A program made the position numbers and the translations under genes. A stretch of DNA of 64,000 nt, taken from contig NC_052395.1 of assembly GCF_009389715.1 (NCBI RefSeq), positions 4,650,001 through 4,714,000 of the forward strand, in the 5' to 3' direction. Below, in pieces: positions 35,663 to 46,296 of this stretch (its first letter is position 1; every line of letters begins with the position of its first letter). This DNA is from Phoenix dactylifera (Eukaryota > Streptophyta > Magnoliopsida > Arecales > Arecaceae). Below the pieces are notes generated by a model that saw only the letters and a program-made list of their open reading frames with translations, was not told where the DNA came from and searched no databases.

Positions 35663-37650
35663 GTGACTGAGGCTATCATACTGTGTTTTAGTTCAGCCAC
35701 TATACCAAGTGAGTGGAAACGTACCTTCATAACTCTCATTCCGAAAAAGCAGGATGCCACGAAGCCGAGCCATTATCGCCCCATTAGCCTCTACACCACC
35801 CTCTACAAGTTCATAGCCAAAATCCTGGGGAGGAGAGTGAGAGGGGTACTGGATAAGTTGATTAGTCCTGAGCATGGGGCCTTCATTAGGGGCTGGTGTA
35901 TTTCTGATAATATAATGATAGCCCAAGAGTTTGTGTGATCTCAGGCAGGCCTCACGTAGGCGGGGGTTGATGGGTATCAAATTGGATATGGAGAGGGCAT
36001 ATGATAGACTGGATTGGCACTTTGTGGCACATTCCTTGGAGACATTTGGGTTTCATCACCAGTGGATTAGATGGGTGCTGAGTTGCATCAAGGATCCCTC
36101 CTTTGCTATCTTGGTGAACAGCATGCCTACGAGATTCTTCGAGTCCTCAATGGGTCTGCGGCAGGGCTGCCGCTATCACCTTTGCTATTTATTCTTTGCT
36201 CGGATGCTCTATCCCGAGCTCTCCGATGTGCCGTTGAGACCCACGAGCTGAAGCCCTACACACCGAGGGCAGGTAGCTTCCAGGTTTCCCACTCATTGTT
36301 TACTGATGATTGTTTCTTGATGGCTCATGCGAGTAGGAGGTCGGCACAGACACTCCCGAGGATACTTGTTGAGTACTGCAGTGCATCCAGGCAGTGGGTC
36401 AATTTGGCCAAATCGGCTATTTCCTACAGCCTGAAGATCGATGCTCAGGTGAAGGCTGCCATCTCGGAGATTTTGGGGATTCATGAGCAGGATGGCACCA
36501 TGCGGTATCTGGGGGTTTCCATCACCGGTCGGTGATTGCGCAGGGTAGATTGCTCCAGGGTGGAACTGAGCTTCCGACAGAGATTGGAGGGGTGGCAGGC
36601 GAGCACCCTGTCCATGATGGGCAAGATGACCTTGGTCAGGTCAGTATTAAGCTCTATACCCTTGTACATGCTTTTGAGTACCATGGTTCCGATTGCTTAT
36701 CTAAGGCAATTGGAGCAACTGATTCGGAGATTTGTTTGGGGTGGGCTAGCACGCGGGGGGGGGGGGGGGGGGGGGGGGGGGGGTGTACTCACCTACTTGC
36801 TTGGAAGGTTCTCTACCAGCTGATGAGCAGCGGGGGACTAGGCATTCATTCCCTTATCACTCGGCGGGAGGCATTGGCATCGAGGCATGTGGTTAGATTC
36901 CTTTTGGAGCTGGATGGGCTTTGGAGCAGGCTGATGAGAGCAAAGTATGGGGAGCAGTGTGTCGGAGACTCATTCAGACCAGGACGTCAGTGCTTCTACA
37001 TTTGGAGTGTAATGTATATTCGAGCTCCTCAGGTTCTTCCTTGCATCTCTTGGGTGGTGGGTGATGGTCGCAGTATTGATGTTGTCGATGATAGATGGTT
37101 GGCCGGATTGTCGCTATCTAGATGGCCCACCATGTTTGACCCGGGTGCGACGGCCGGGAGTAGAGTGAGCGACCTATTGGCTTCGGAAGAGCCCAGATGG
37201 GATGCTGATCGAATCCATCTCCTCTTCGGCGACGACCTAGCTGAAAGGTTGTTGGCCACACCTCTACCCCTCGAGGGACAGTAGACAGGAGGGTATGAAG
37301 CTTGACTGGGAGGGTGAGAGTTACAGTCAGTGATCTTCGGGAGATAGTGGACCCAGGATCTGCCCGACGGCTAGAGGGCCGCTGGATTTGGCGGCTATGT
37401 GTCCATCCACGTGTGGCTCTATTTCTGTGGAAGGTGGCATGTGGCATTCTACCGACCAGAGGGATCTTGGCTAGAAAGGGGGTCCTAGTACCAGTTAACT
37501 GTGAGGGATGCCCGAGGGAGGAGGAGACCATCGGTCACATTTTGTTTACGTACCCGTGGGTGCTTCAGGTTTGGGGTCTCATATCGACCCACCGGCAGAC
37601 ATTCACCTCTATTGAGACCTTTCTGAGTTAGTTGAGGGACTCAGTTCGGA
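35663..37650 (+). pseudogene. LINE reverse transcriptase and zf-RVT-like region, degenerate
   Basis: RT blocks appear in order over several frames: TFITLIPKKQDATKPSHYRP and ISLYTTLYKFIAKIL (35730-35825), EHGAFIRGWCISDNIM, GIKLDMERAYDRLDWHF (about 35970), GLRQGC, and the catalytic box as SLFTDDCFLMAHAS (about 36290-36330, usual form YADD). RYLGVSI and the thumb segment follow. A zinc-finger-like RVT region lies near 37370-37570, with WIWRLCVHPRVALFLWKVAC and CEGCPREEETIGHILF. A stop at 35936 and frameshifts near 36090 and 36530 break the frame. The 29-base G run at 36755 lies inside this region. Confidence 0.8.
36755..36783. repeat. Homopolymer of 29 G
   Basis: An uninterrupted run of 29 G on the plus strand inside the LINE coding region, between segments that read IRRFVWGGLA and LLGR. 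The flanks continue the LINE alignment, so the run is an expansion or an assembly artefact rather than an insertion boundary. Confidence 0.9.
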
Positions 37651-38200
37651 GACTTGACACAGCAAATAGGAGAGTAGTATGGGCTTATGTAGCATATCGC
37701 ATCTAGCTGGACAGGAATGCGAGGATCTTCGAGGGTAGAGGTTTTTATCCGAGATCAGTGGTTGATAGTGTCACGCCCCGAATTCGGATCATGACACGGC
37801 CGTGCTATTGCAAACCTTTGCCCGCAATAACACGCAGCCACTTAAAAACTTCAAATGTTTCATCAATAGAAGATTGATTACAAGCATCTAAAAATAGCAA
37901 CATTTAATGTGTCATTTCCTTTTCCCCATAACCCTGAAGCATGTCACGCTCCTTGTTCCTAGCATCTCCTATTCATCTGTAAGAACATAAATAAATGGGT
38001 ATGAGCTATAAAGCTCAGTAAGTAACCATGCATAATCTTATCTGATCAAGCATAATATTTTTCATGCTAGTGCATTAATTTAAGAAACTAACAGTTGTAA
38101 CAAAGTAAGATTTCATATAACAAACCAGTCATAAAACTATGCATGTCCATTTATGCAACTTCATAAATATGGCTATGCATCATAAAATTTTTGTCATTAT

Positions 38201-38343
38201 CCCATGCTTTGAAATCCGTACTCATCATTATTCATGCTTTGAAATCCGTACTCATCATTATTCATGCTTTGAAATTCATGCTCATCATTATTCATGCTTT
38301 GAAATCCGTACTTATCATTATTCATACTTTGAAATTCGTGCTC
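38201..38343. repeat. 30-bp tandem array in the solo LTR
   Basis: About five copies of a 30-base unit, ATTCATGCTTTGAAATCCGT plus ACTCATCATT, in exact 30-base register with small changes. Confidence 0.9.
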
Positions 38344-38371
38344 TCAGATGATAGTGCAGCTATGGTCACTA

Positions 38372-38712
38372 TTATTACCCGTGACAGGGCCATAATCTTT
38401 ACCAACTATTATTTTCCGTTGGCAGGGTCTAAGCCAAGCTATTATAACTCGTTGGCGAGGGCCGTATGCCGAGCTACTGTAACCCGCTGGCGAGGGCCAT
38501 AATCTTTGCCAACTATTGTTTCCCGTTGGCAGGGTCTAAACCAAGCTACTATAACCCGCTGGCGAGGGCCGTATGTCAAGCTACTGTAACCCGCTGGCGA
38601 GGGCCATAATCTTTGCCAACTATTGTTCCCCGTTGGCAGGGTCTAAATCAAGCTACTATAACCCGCTGGCGAGGGCCGTATGCCGAGCTACTGTAACCCA
38701 CTGGCGGGGGTC
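38372..38712. repeat. 107-bp higher-order tandem array in the solo LTR
   Basis: CATAATCTTT recurs at 38391, 38498 and 38605, a 107-base period repeated a little more than three times. Each period contains about three related subunits of roughly 35 bases with CCCGYTGGCGAGGGCC or CCGTTGGCAGGGTC and AAGCTACTRTAA phrases. It is GC-rich against an AT-rich surround. Confidence 0.9.
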
Positions 38713-40982
38713 GTGCATAGCGATCTGAGAGTTCTTAAAAACATATCATGCTTTTCATAAATCTTTTCTCATCGGTACATTGGAAAGTGAGTAATGGCAT
38801 CTTGCTGAATAAAATTCATGATCATGCTGAAAACTTTATTTTTCTTTCCATGCATCTTTCTACCTCATCATAATAATGTGTAAATAATATAATAATCATG
38901 ATGGATGCTATTTATCCAAAATCATGCAATCATTTGCTAATACATGTTGGATCCTAATTTTGTGAAAATATAAATAATCATATACAATTTTATAATCAAA
39001 TAGTCACAAGTATTTGATAAAACATAAGATTATATCCGGATTACTTATATTTTCCACAATTCATATACACAATTCCAATTCTATAAATAATACTTTTTCA
39101 TCATATAAAACGTGATACATGATCTATAATAAGATTAAGACATGTTACTTACATAATTCGCCCACCAACCTTGGGTTTGAGTGCCAATTCTTCAATTACC
39201 TAGCAACATCATTAAATTACTTGTTAATTACGCATTCGACTTCATTTAATCACTATCTTTCTTAATTACCCAGCTTACAAACTCAATTTCATTCTTAGGT
39301 CTCTATCCTGGTTCAATTTCCAATTTAGGTCTGTTCAATTTTCTCCATTTGGGTTTGACCCAATGTCTGATTTTGGTCTAACAATTTTTCTGGTTCAGGT
39401 CAGACCCAAGTTTGGTTCAGGTCTGGGTCACTTTCTGGTTCGAGTTTGACCCTATTGCTCCTGGGTTCAGGTCAGGGCCCTTTTGCATTCAGGCCCAAAG
39501 TTTAATTGGGTGCTGGATCAGGCCCTTGGCCTGATTCACTCACTGGCCCATTCGTATTCAGGGCCAGAAACACAATTAGTTAATTCACAATTTTAAACCT
39601 TATCAGATCTAATTAATTAAAAAACAAAAGATCTTGCCCATATTCAATTTGACCCTTCTATTAAGGTTTGGGCTCCTTAGGTCCGGTCTAATCTCAAGCC
39701 CTCATAATTACAATTATTTTGAGGCCATCCCAAGGCCCATTAAGGCATTTTCCTTCATATTAACGGTTCCCTAATTTAGTAATTAGAACATTTAGGCCCT
39801 AAATTCAATAGCCCAATTTCCCATCTCGGTGGGATCATGACCCAGATGACCCACTCCTCCAAACTTCAAACCCGATTACTGGGCCCATGAAAACCCCTTT
39901 CCCTCTTTCATTTTCTTTTTCTTTTCTTTCTTCTTTTTCCTTTTTCTTTCTTCTCCTCCCGAACCTTCTCTTCCTTTCTTTCTTCTTCCCTCCCCGAGCT
40001 CCTCTTCCTCTTCTACTCTTCCCCCATGAAACCCGGAGGCAAGCTCGGACGGTGCTCGGAAGGCATTCGGGAGGAGGCCGGCTCGAGATCGGTGGCGTTG
40101 CAGCCAACCGATGGCACCGGCGGCGGCCGTGGTTCCACCTGCAGCAGCCACGGCCCAACCGAGGTTCTCCTCCTCTACTTCCGGCGGAAGAGATGGAGCC
40201 CGACCACCTGCCGTGGAGCGACAGAACCGGCCAAAGCAGGTGGCATACGCCGACACCTGCGGTCGGCCCGGCGGTGTCACGACGGCCGAAACAGGAAGAT
40301 CCCCCTTCGGCTCGTCTGCTCCGACCATCTCCGGTCCAGTTCCAGCCGGCTCCACCCATGGAAACCGGACCTATACGAGCCAAGGATCCCTCCCATGAAT
40401 CGAGAGGTAGGTTCATCTTTGAATTTTAGATCTAGGGTTTTAATGGGGAGAAAACTACCGTCGGGGGAAGGAGGAGGATCCCCGGCCAATGTCGGATCAC
40501 AGCCGATCATTGGTTAGATCCTTCTCCTTCCTTCTCTTCATCTTCTCCCTACCCTTCTTCCTCTGTAAATCAACCCTAACTAATTTAAATCTAGGCCAAC
40601 AGTAGGTAAACTGTTAATGAAAAGCAAGGGGATTAAGGGATTACCTAGCTCCGATGAGCTGTGAAGGATTCCGGCGAGCTCCTCTGTTTGCTCCGGCGGC
40701 ACCACGAGGTGGCGAGCTGGAAATCCTTCCTCCTCCGGCACCACAGCTCCCGGTCCGACTCCTTGCACAGAGGAAGAAGAACGAGGAAAGTGAGAAGATG
40801 ATCAATGGAGTCCCCCTCAGCGGACTCCAGGGCTTTTATAAGCCTTCGTCCGCCTCGAAGGGGTGGGGGATCGCGGCTGTTAGGCAGTTTTAACTGCCTT
40901 AACAGCTGCGGTTCTCCACCGCCTTAATCCCAAAATCACCAGATGGACCGCCGACTTCGGTCCATCTAGTCCGGGGTTTACA

Positions 40983-41648
40983 GATAGGGCTTTTGCACAT
41001 GTAGCCGAACTGGTGAGTGCTGCTGCAGACATTTCACCTAGAGATGATAGGGACACCTGGGGTTCCTCTTTGGCTCTTCCAATGCCTAGGCATGCGATGA
41101 TACCGATAGTATCCTGGGAGCCCCCACCTCATGGTCTTCTCAAGATGAATTTCGATGGCAGTGTATCGGAGGGCGGCAGCAGATGCGGCATAGCTTTGTG
41201 ATCAGAGACCATGACTCCATACTGATTATGCCGGAGGTCAGCGCACATTTGACAGATCCATTCCTGTGGCGGAGCTGCACGAGGCGTGGGATGGTTTTGT
41301 ATATACTAGACTACAACTGGGTGCTCGACAGATATTCCTAAAGTGACTCGTCCATAGTGGTCGGCTGGATCCGATGCCGACGAACTAGGCCGGACCTGCG
41401 CCCACTACTCCGAGACATTTGGAGCATAGGAGAGGAGTTAGAACTATTTCAAATTTCGTATGCATTTCGAAAGACGAATAATGTTGCGGACTGAATCGCC
41501 TCCTATGCAACCCATCATTCCGAGTTTGTATTTTGGAATACTTCCAATCGTATGCCGCAAGCATTCGATCGTGTTTTGTCTTATGATTACTCTGGGCTTT
41601 CTCACTATCATGGGGTAAGAAGCCGATTTACCAGAAGAAAAAAAAAAA
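40983..41648 (+). pseudogene. LINE RNase H domain and poly(A) tail, degenerate
   Basis: Continuation of the LINE after the solo LTR. The RNase H start is visible as SWEPPPHGLLKMNFDGSVSE at about 41130-41190, followed by GSRCGIAL. Stops and frame changes follow through the rest of the domain. An A run at about 41636-41648 ends it, directly before the second CTGCGTTGCA. Confidence 0.8.
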
Positions 41649-41700
41649 CTGCGTTGCAACTTGAGCTGCGATACAATCCTACAGAGCTACAAACAGTCCC

Positions 41701-42213
41701 TTAAGCCTTCCGCTGGGGTCATGCAACCAGCTAATCATCCACCAAGAAAAATAAGCATGAACAGTAGTTGCAGTCCTCAAAATATTTTGTATTATGAGCC
41801 AGCACTGTAAATGTTTTTATTTCCCAAGTGAAATATGCAATCTTTACCCAAAAAAGAAGTGAAACAAACAACAGAAGCCATGCTAGTGATCAACAATTGA
41901 CCTTCGTAGAAAAATCCTTGATGATAGCCAAGAAATTCACTTTTAGCAGCATGGCTAAGTAATGGATAGAATCTGAAAAATTCTACGAATAAGAATACAA
42001 CTGAACCTTGTCAGGAACCTGGTTTCCAAGCTCAGGTGAAGAAACTGAGTCACGGTTGCAACGAACCAAAAAATTATTGATCCACATGACATTTTTGAAG
42101 GGGACAATTAAAAACCATTTATTTTTCTTCTGCCAAGGCCATGATAAGGGAGCTCCATGTCTGCATATGCAAAATTGCAGAAAAGGCGCGCGAGTTTTCA
42201 GGTGCGGAGACAT
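41701..42213. other. Sequence downstream of MPP-alpha, including its probable 3' UTR
   Basis: On the minus strand this follows the MPP-alpha stop codon. It contains no recognisable coding. The 3' UTR likely lies between about 41.8 and 42.2 kb. Confidence 0.4.
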
Positions 42214-45200
42214 TTATTTCGAGTGGAACTTTCGGCTGACAGATTCATAACTGGGGACGTTGATAACTACAAGAAAGATAGTGGTTAATTATGAGAACCA
42301 GAAGGATTAAGGTTTCAACGAATCATTTGAATAGTTTTTATCAAAAGTTGCTGAGAACATACCATCTCCCCAAGATGCCATTGTCAGTGGTGAAGAAATG
42401 ATCTTCTGAGAAATTGACGTTATATCTTGTAGCGTAACTTCATCAACAGCCTTCAGAAAAAGCTCAATTGGTTTCCTGGAAGGTTAAAGCAAATAAGACG
42501 ATGCATTCATTAGTCAAAAAGGCTATGTTGATTGCAATTGTTTGAATGCTCGTCTCAGAGAAAAATCAGTAAATTTATGAAATGGTTGTATATGCTGATT
42601 GAATTTGAAGACCACCACATCTGCTTAGACAAGGTGCTAGACAACTGGAGAATTTCAGCAAGTCATTATGAGATAGCTATACTAACAAATGTTTAACATA
42701 CTGCAGTTTTATTTTCTGTTAGAGTTTTAGTTCAAATTTTAGATGAGGTGTGCAAGAAGTCACTTAAAGTACTTGCTACAGACCGTCTAACAGATTCTCC
42801 AAGTAAAAAGGATGAATTCAGTAGAAACAGATGATTAAATTTAATTTAATCCTGACCTGGAAATAGGTTCAAGTAGGCAAATAGCTCCAAACCCAGCAAA
42901 AGTGCAGCCCAGTGCATATGGCTCTTGCGAATTATGAGGTCTAAGGAAAGTCAGATATATGCAGCCTTATGTGGCAATGCTATTTCCATGTTTCAAAATT
43001 ATGGCCTCTAGGTCACAATTGAGCAACCTTAGCGTTGTGCTAAGTCTCACCCTCAGCTCCAAACCCACAGGGAGCCCAAGTAGGTCAGGTCATGGGAACT
43101 TTTCTTGGACTCCATATTTTAGAGAAGATCAAGGTTTGTACGTAGCACTGTACCAGATCAGAAATTAAATTTGTGAAGTCTCATTCAATTATTAAGAAGT
43201 AGGTCCTGGTTTACATCTTTATAAGATTCTGAGTAGGGTGGATACCCCTATACCCAATACAGATCTTGATTGATTATTAATGAATGAAACTCCACATTCT
43301 GGATAACATTCTAGTTTGGGCAGAGACCTTGAAGTCAACAAAAAACAAATTGTGCCGTGTCTGGGTTGTTTTATTATGGCCGCAAACTTCATCCACTTGA
43401 ACCTAAAGTAAAATGGACACATTCCATCTTCATCTTTGGGCATCAAGTCATACAGAACCAAACATAGGAAAACACAACAAAGTCACAGCAGTGACATACA
43501 TTCTCTGATGATTTATTATATGTTTTATGAAGAAAAATGAGAGAAAATATATTTAAATGATAACATTTGTAAAAATATATTCTGACATTGTGATTTTTCC
43601 CAATAGTTGTAGTCATATACATGTACAGGCCACACTCCAATAAAACTACCAAGAAAATTGCTCAAGTTATCTCAAAATTCTATATTTTCTTTGACTTTTC
43701 CTGAATTATACTGACACTATTTTTTCTCTTTTTTTAGTATTGAATCATAATTTTAAATGGTGAATGATTAAATCACACATTGAAACATACCACGTGGTAC
43801 AGAATATTGAAATTGGACCAGACAGTAATAGAACATTATCAGAATTTAGATCTTTGCAGCATAATCATTTTTCCGTTGTATCCCTTGCCATGTCCCTTTG
43901 AGATAGGCTATTTAGTCCTTACAACAATTTATCTTACAATTAGTGGACATTTTCTTAAATCTTTAGCTCACTTTATCCACCCTTATCTAATGTTCTTATC
44001 TCCTAGAACTGCAAGTCATAAAGATGCACCATATGCAAAAATAAACGAAAGTAGTGTTAGGCAAAGTACTCTAAGAAGTTGTGCATTAAGTTATGGAAAT
44101 GATCTAACCTCTCTCCATATGTCAAAATTTGACGTCCAATATCTTCCGAAGCTACCATCTGTGATTAAAGAAAGAGCATCTAAAAATAAGCATAACAATA
44201 AAAGTGAACTCTTTATAAGTCACAAAAAAGAGTACAAACAAACACATACTCTTGACTCCAGGTTCATCAGAATGGCAGACTTGGTTGACTGTTTGGCACG
44301 ATCAAGTTGTACCTGGTCAACTATGAAAAAAATAAGAAAAGACATAAAAATGAGGTCATGTTTATTAGAAAATTTACTGCAAGATTAGGTGCAGACAGAA
44401 ACCTTGTCCAGGAGTTGCAACTGCAAGAAGTTCTCTTGCTGCCAAATCAACAGCTTTGGAAACAAAATCTGAACCCTGATTTAGAGCAACCAATTCTTAG
44501 TAGGTTTTTCAGGTATTCCATGGCAGGAGTGCAGTACAACAATAAATATTGGTCCAGTAGGACAAGTAGACAAATGCACATCTACACATGAGCACAAGAA
44601 AAAAATTGTCTCATATAATAAGACCTTCCCAGTCTGGGTCAGATATGGTGTTCTTTTGTAGTTAGCATGTTATCCATAAGCGACAAAATTTTCTAACCTA
44701 TAGGAATGTCCCAACCAAGGTCCGCCGTACCGGTACCGGTCGGCGTACCGGTGGCCGGCCGGACCGGTACGGTACCGGTCCGGTACGTACCGGCTGGTAC
44801 CGGTCCCGTACCGGCCGGTACACGGTGGTTTCAAAAACCACAGCGCGCGGCGCTGTGGTTCTAAAAAAAAAAAAAAATCGTACCGGTGCGAACCGGCCGG
44901 TTCGCACCGGTACGGGTGCGTACCGGCCGGTACGGGCCGGTTCGGGCCCGTACCGGTTCGGGCCCGAACCGGCCGGTACGGGCCCGAACCGGCCGGTACG
45001 GGCCCGTACCGGCCGGTACGGGCCCGTACCGGCCGGTTCGGATAAAAAACCGGGAAAACCGGTTTTTTATCCGTTCCGGTACCGGTCCACGGCCGGACCG
45101 GTACGTACCGGCCCGTACCGGCCGGTACGGACCGGTACGGCATTCCATGGTCCCAACAATATTTACACTATAAAGTTGGTATCCACAAGAAGAAATGATA

Positions 45201-46234
45201 TCAAAATATGCCATATGAATCAGTGTTCCGGTTGATTAATGCACTTGATTCAGTAGGTTTTCTGCGCACCGCATGTTTTGCCATCCTACTGCAATAGGAT
45301 TATCTAAAATCAACCTACGCATATTTCTGTGATTTTGTGATCATGATCCGCACACTACTGCAAAATCGGAGGTTAAGTGAAGAGCTTCTGAGCTTGAAAT
45401 GGACAACAGGAGTAAGAAACAGAGGAGCAGAGGGAGGAAAAAGTGGAGACAAAGGCATGGAACTGAACCGCAGGAACAATGTGGAAAATCTAAAGCCATA
45501 GCCTCAAAATATAGTTATCGACTCTCTCTACCTACAGGCCAAGCTATGCTCCTGTGGAGGTTACATGAAGAAGAAAGAAAAATTCCATATAAGTTCAGAG
45601 ACTTGGATATACGTAACCTACTTCAAAGTAACCTATAATACCCAGAATCCTAACAAAGTTTGAAACAACACCTACAGCTATGAACTAGTATTTGGCACAT
45701 GTAATGCACATAAGAGTAAGAATAGCTGTGTTTTTATCTGATTGGAGATAGATGTTCTGATGGGACTGAAGGAGATTGATGAGATTATTTCAAACAACTC
45801 CTACTTTCTCACTTGCAGTTAGGCTCTTCCACTTCCCATGCCTGAATTCACCATCTCGGTGCACTTCGCAATTATGTCAAGATAGATATTACATGCGATT
45901 CTTATCCACATGAGATTTTTCTTTCCCATTTTTATAACCATGTGAATTTCTGTAGATAAGAGTTATATTTAATTCAACCATGATGAAAACAAAAAGATAT
46001 CACCAAACAATAAAGAGGGTAGAATTGTTAAAATAATATTCAGTTTTGTAATTTGCACTTGCCTATAATTTAAGCAGTGAATGTTGAAGTGGAATACTTT
46101 TATAAAAGACATCTAACGTTTTGGTGTTTGAAGCAACCAAATCCCCCCACGTGACATGAAACCAATCTGTATCAATTGCCGTAAAAGGTAACCTGGACAA
46201 GCTAAAAGAAGGAAAGAGAAAAGGCGGCACACTG

Positions 46235-46296
<62 letters not shown>

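Larger units (their letters stand above)
37769..40982 (+). mobile_element. Solo LTR-like element, 3.2 kb, with GATAG target duplication
   Basis: Starts TGTCACGCCCCG and ends CCGGGGTTTACA, with TG...CA ends. It is flanked by an exact 5-bp duplication GATAG (37764-37768 and 40983-40987), and LINE sequence resumes after it. No gag or pol coding and no second internal LTR copy are visible, so it is best explained as a long solo LTR left after recombination. A TATA-like CTTTTATAAGCC near 40833 suggests plus orientation. LTRs this long occur in Tekay/Del-type chromoviruses, but the family is an inference. It carries two tandem arrays and a GC-rich segment at 39.9-40.5 kb whose open frames look like chance. 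Confidence 0.8.
35651..41648 (+). mobile_element. 5'-truncated LINE with poly(A) tail, interrupted by a solo LTR
   Basis: It begins inside the reverse transcriptase coding region and ends in an A run (about 41636-41648). A 10-bp exact target duplication, CTGCGTTGCA, lies on both sides. Without the inserted LTR and its GATAG repeat it is about 2.8 kb. It holds the RT C-terminal two thirds, a zinc-finger-like segment and an RNase H domain. Stops and frameshifts make it non-functional. Confidence 0.85.
32851..41700. mobile_element. Candidate Tourist-like (PIF/Harbinger) MITE split by nested insertions
   Basis: The left end GGGCCAGTTTGGTGCACTGC and the right end (inverted GGGACTGTTTGTAGCTCTG) form an imperfect terminal inverted repeat. 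Both are flanked by TTA (32848-32850 and 41701-41703), the usual PIF/Harbinger target duplication. Without the nested hAT-like element and LINE, about 0.65 kb remains, a plausible MITE size. The ends match only about 70%, so chance pairing is possible. Confidence 0.4.

Noticed and set aside
38141..38712. Regular direct repeats resembling a CRISPR array
   Set aside because: The units are contiguous without unique spacers and lie in a plant LTR. This is an ordinary tandem array.
39835..40517. Overlapping open frames on both strands (up to 193 codons) in the GC-rich part of the solo LTR
   Set aside because: Several frames are open at once because of base composition. The peptides are low-complexity Arg/Gly/Ser/Pro with no domain, and the segment lies inside an LTR-like element.
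44670..45235. Frames of 69-157 codons on both strands rich in TGRYGPV-type repeats
   Set aside because: They are translations of the GTACCGG repeats of the hAT MITE and lie in an MPP-alpha intron.
45399..45638. 79-codon plus-strand frame inside MPP-alpha intron 8
   Set aside because: Basic low-complexity start, no recognised domain, and opposite to a well-supported gene.
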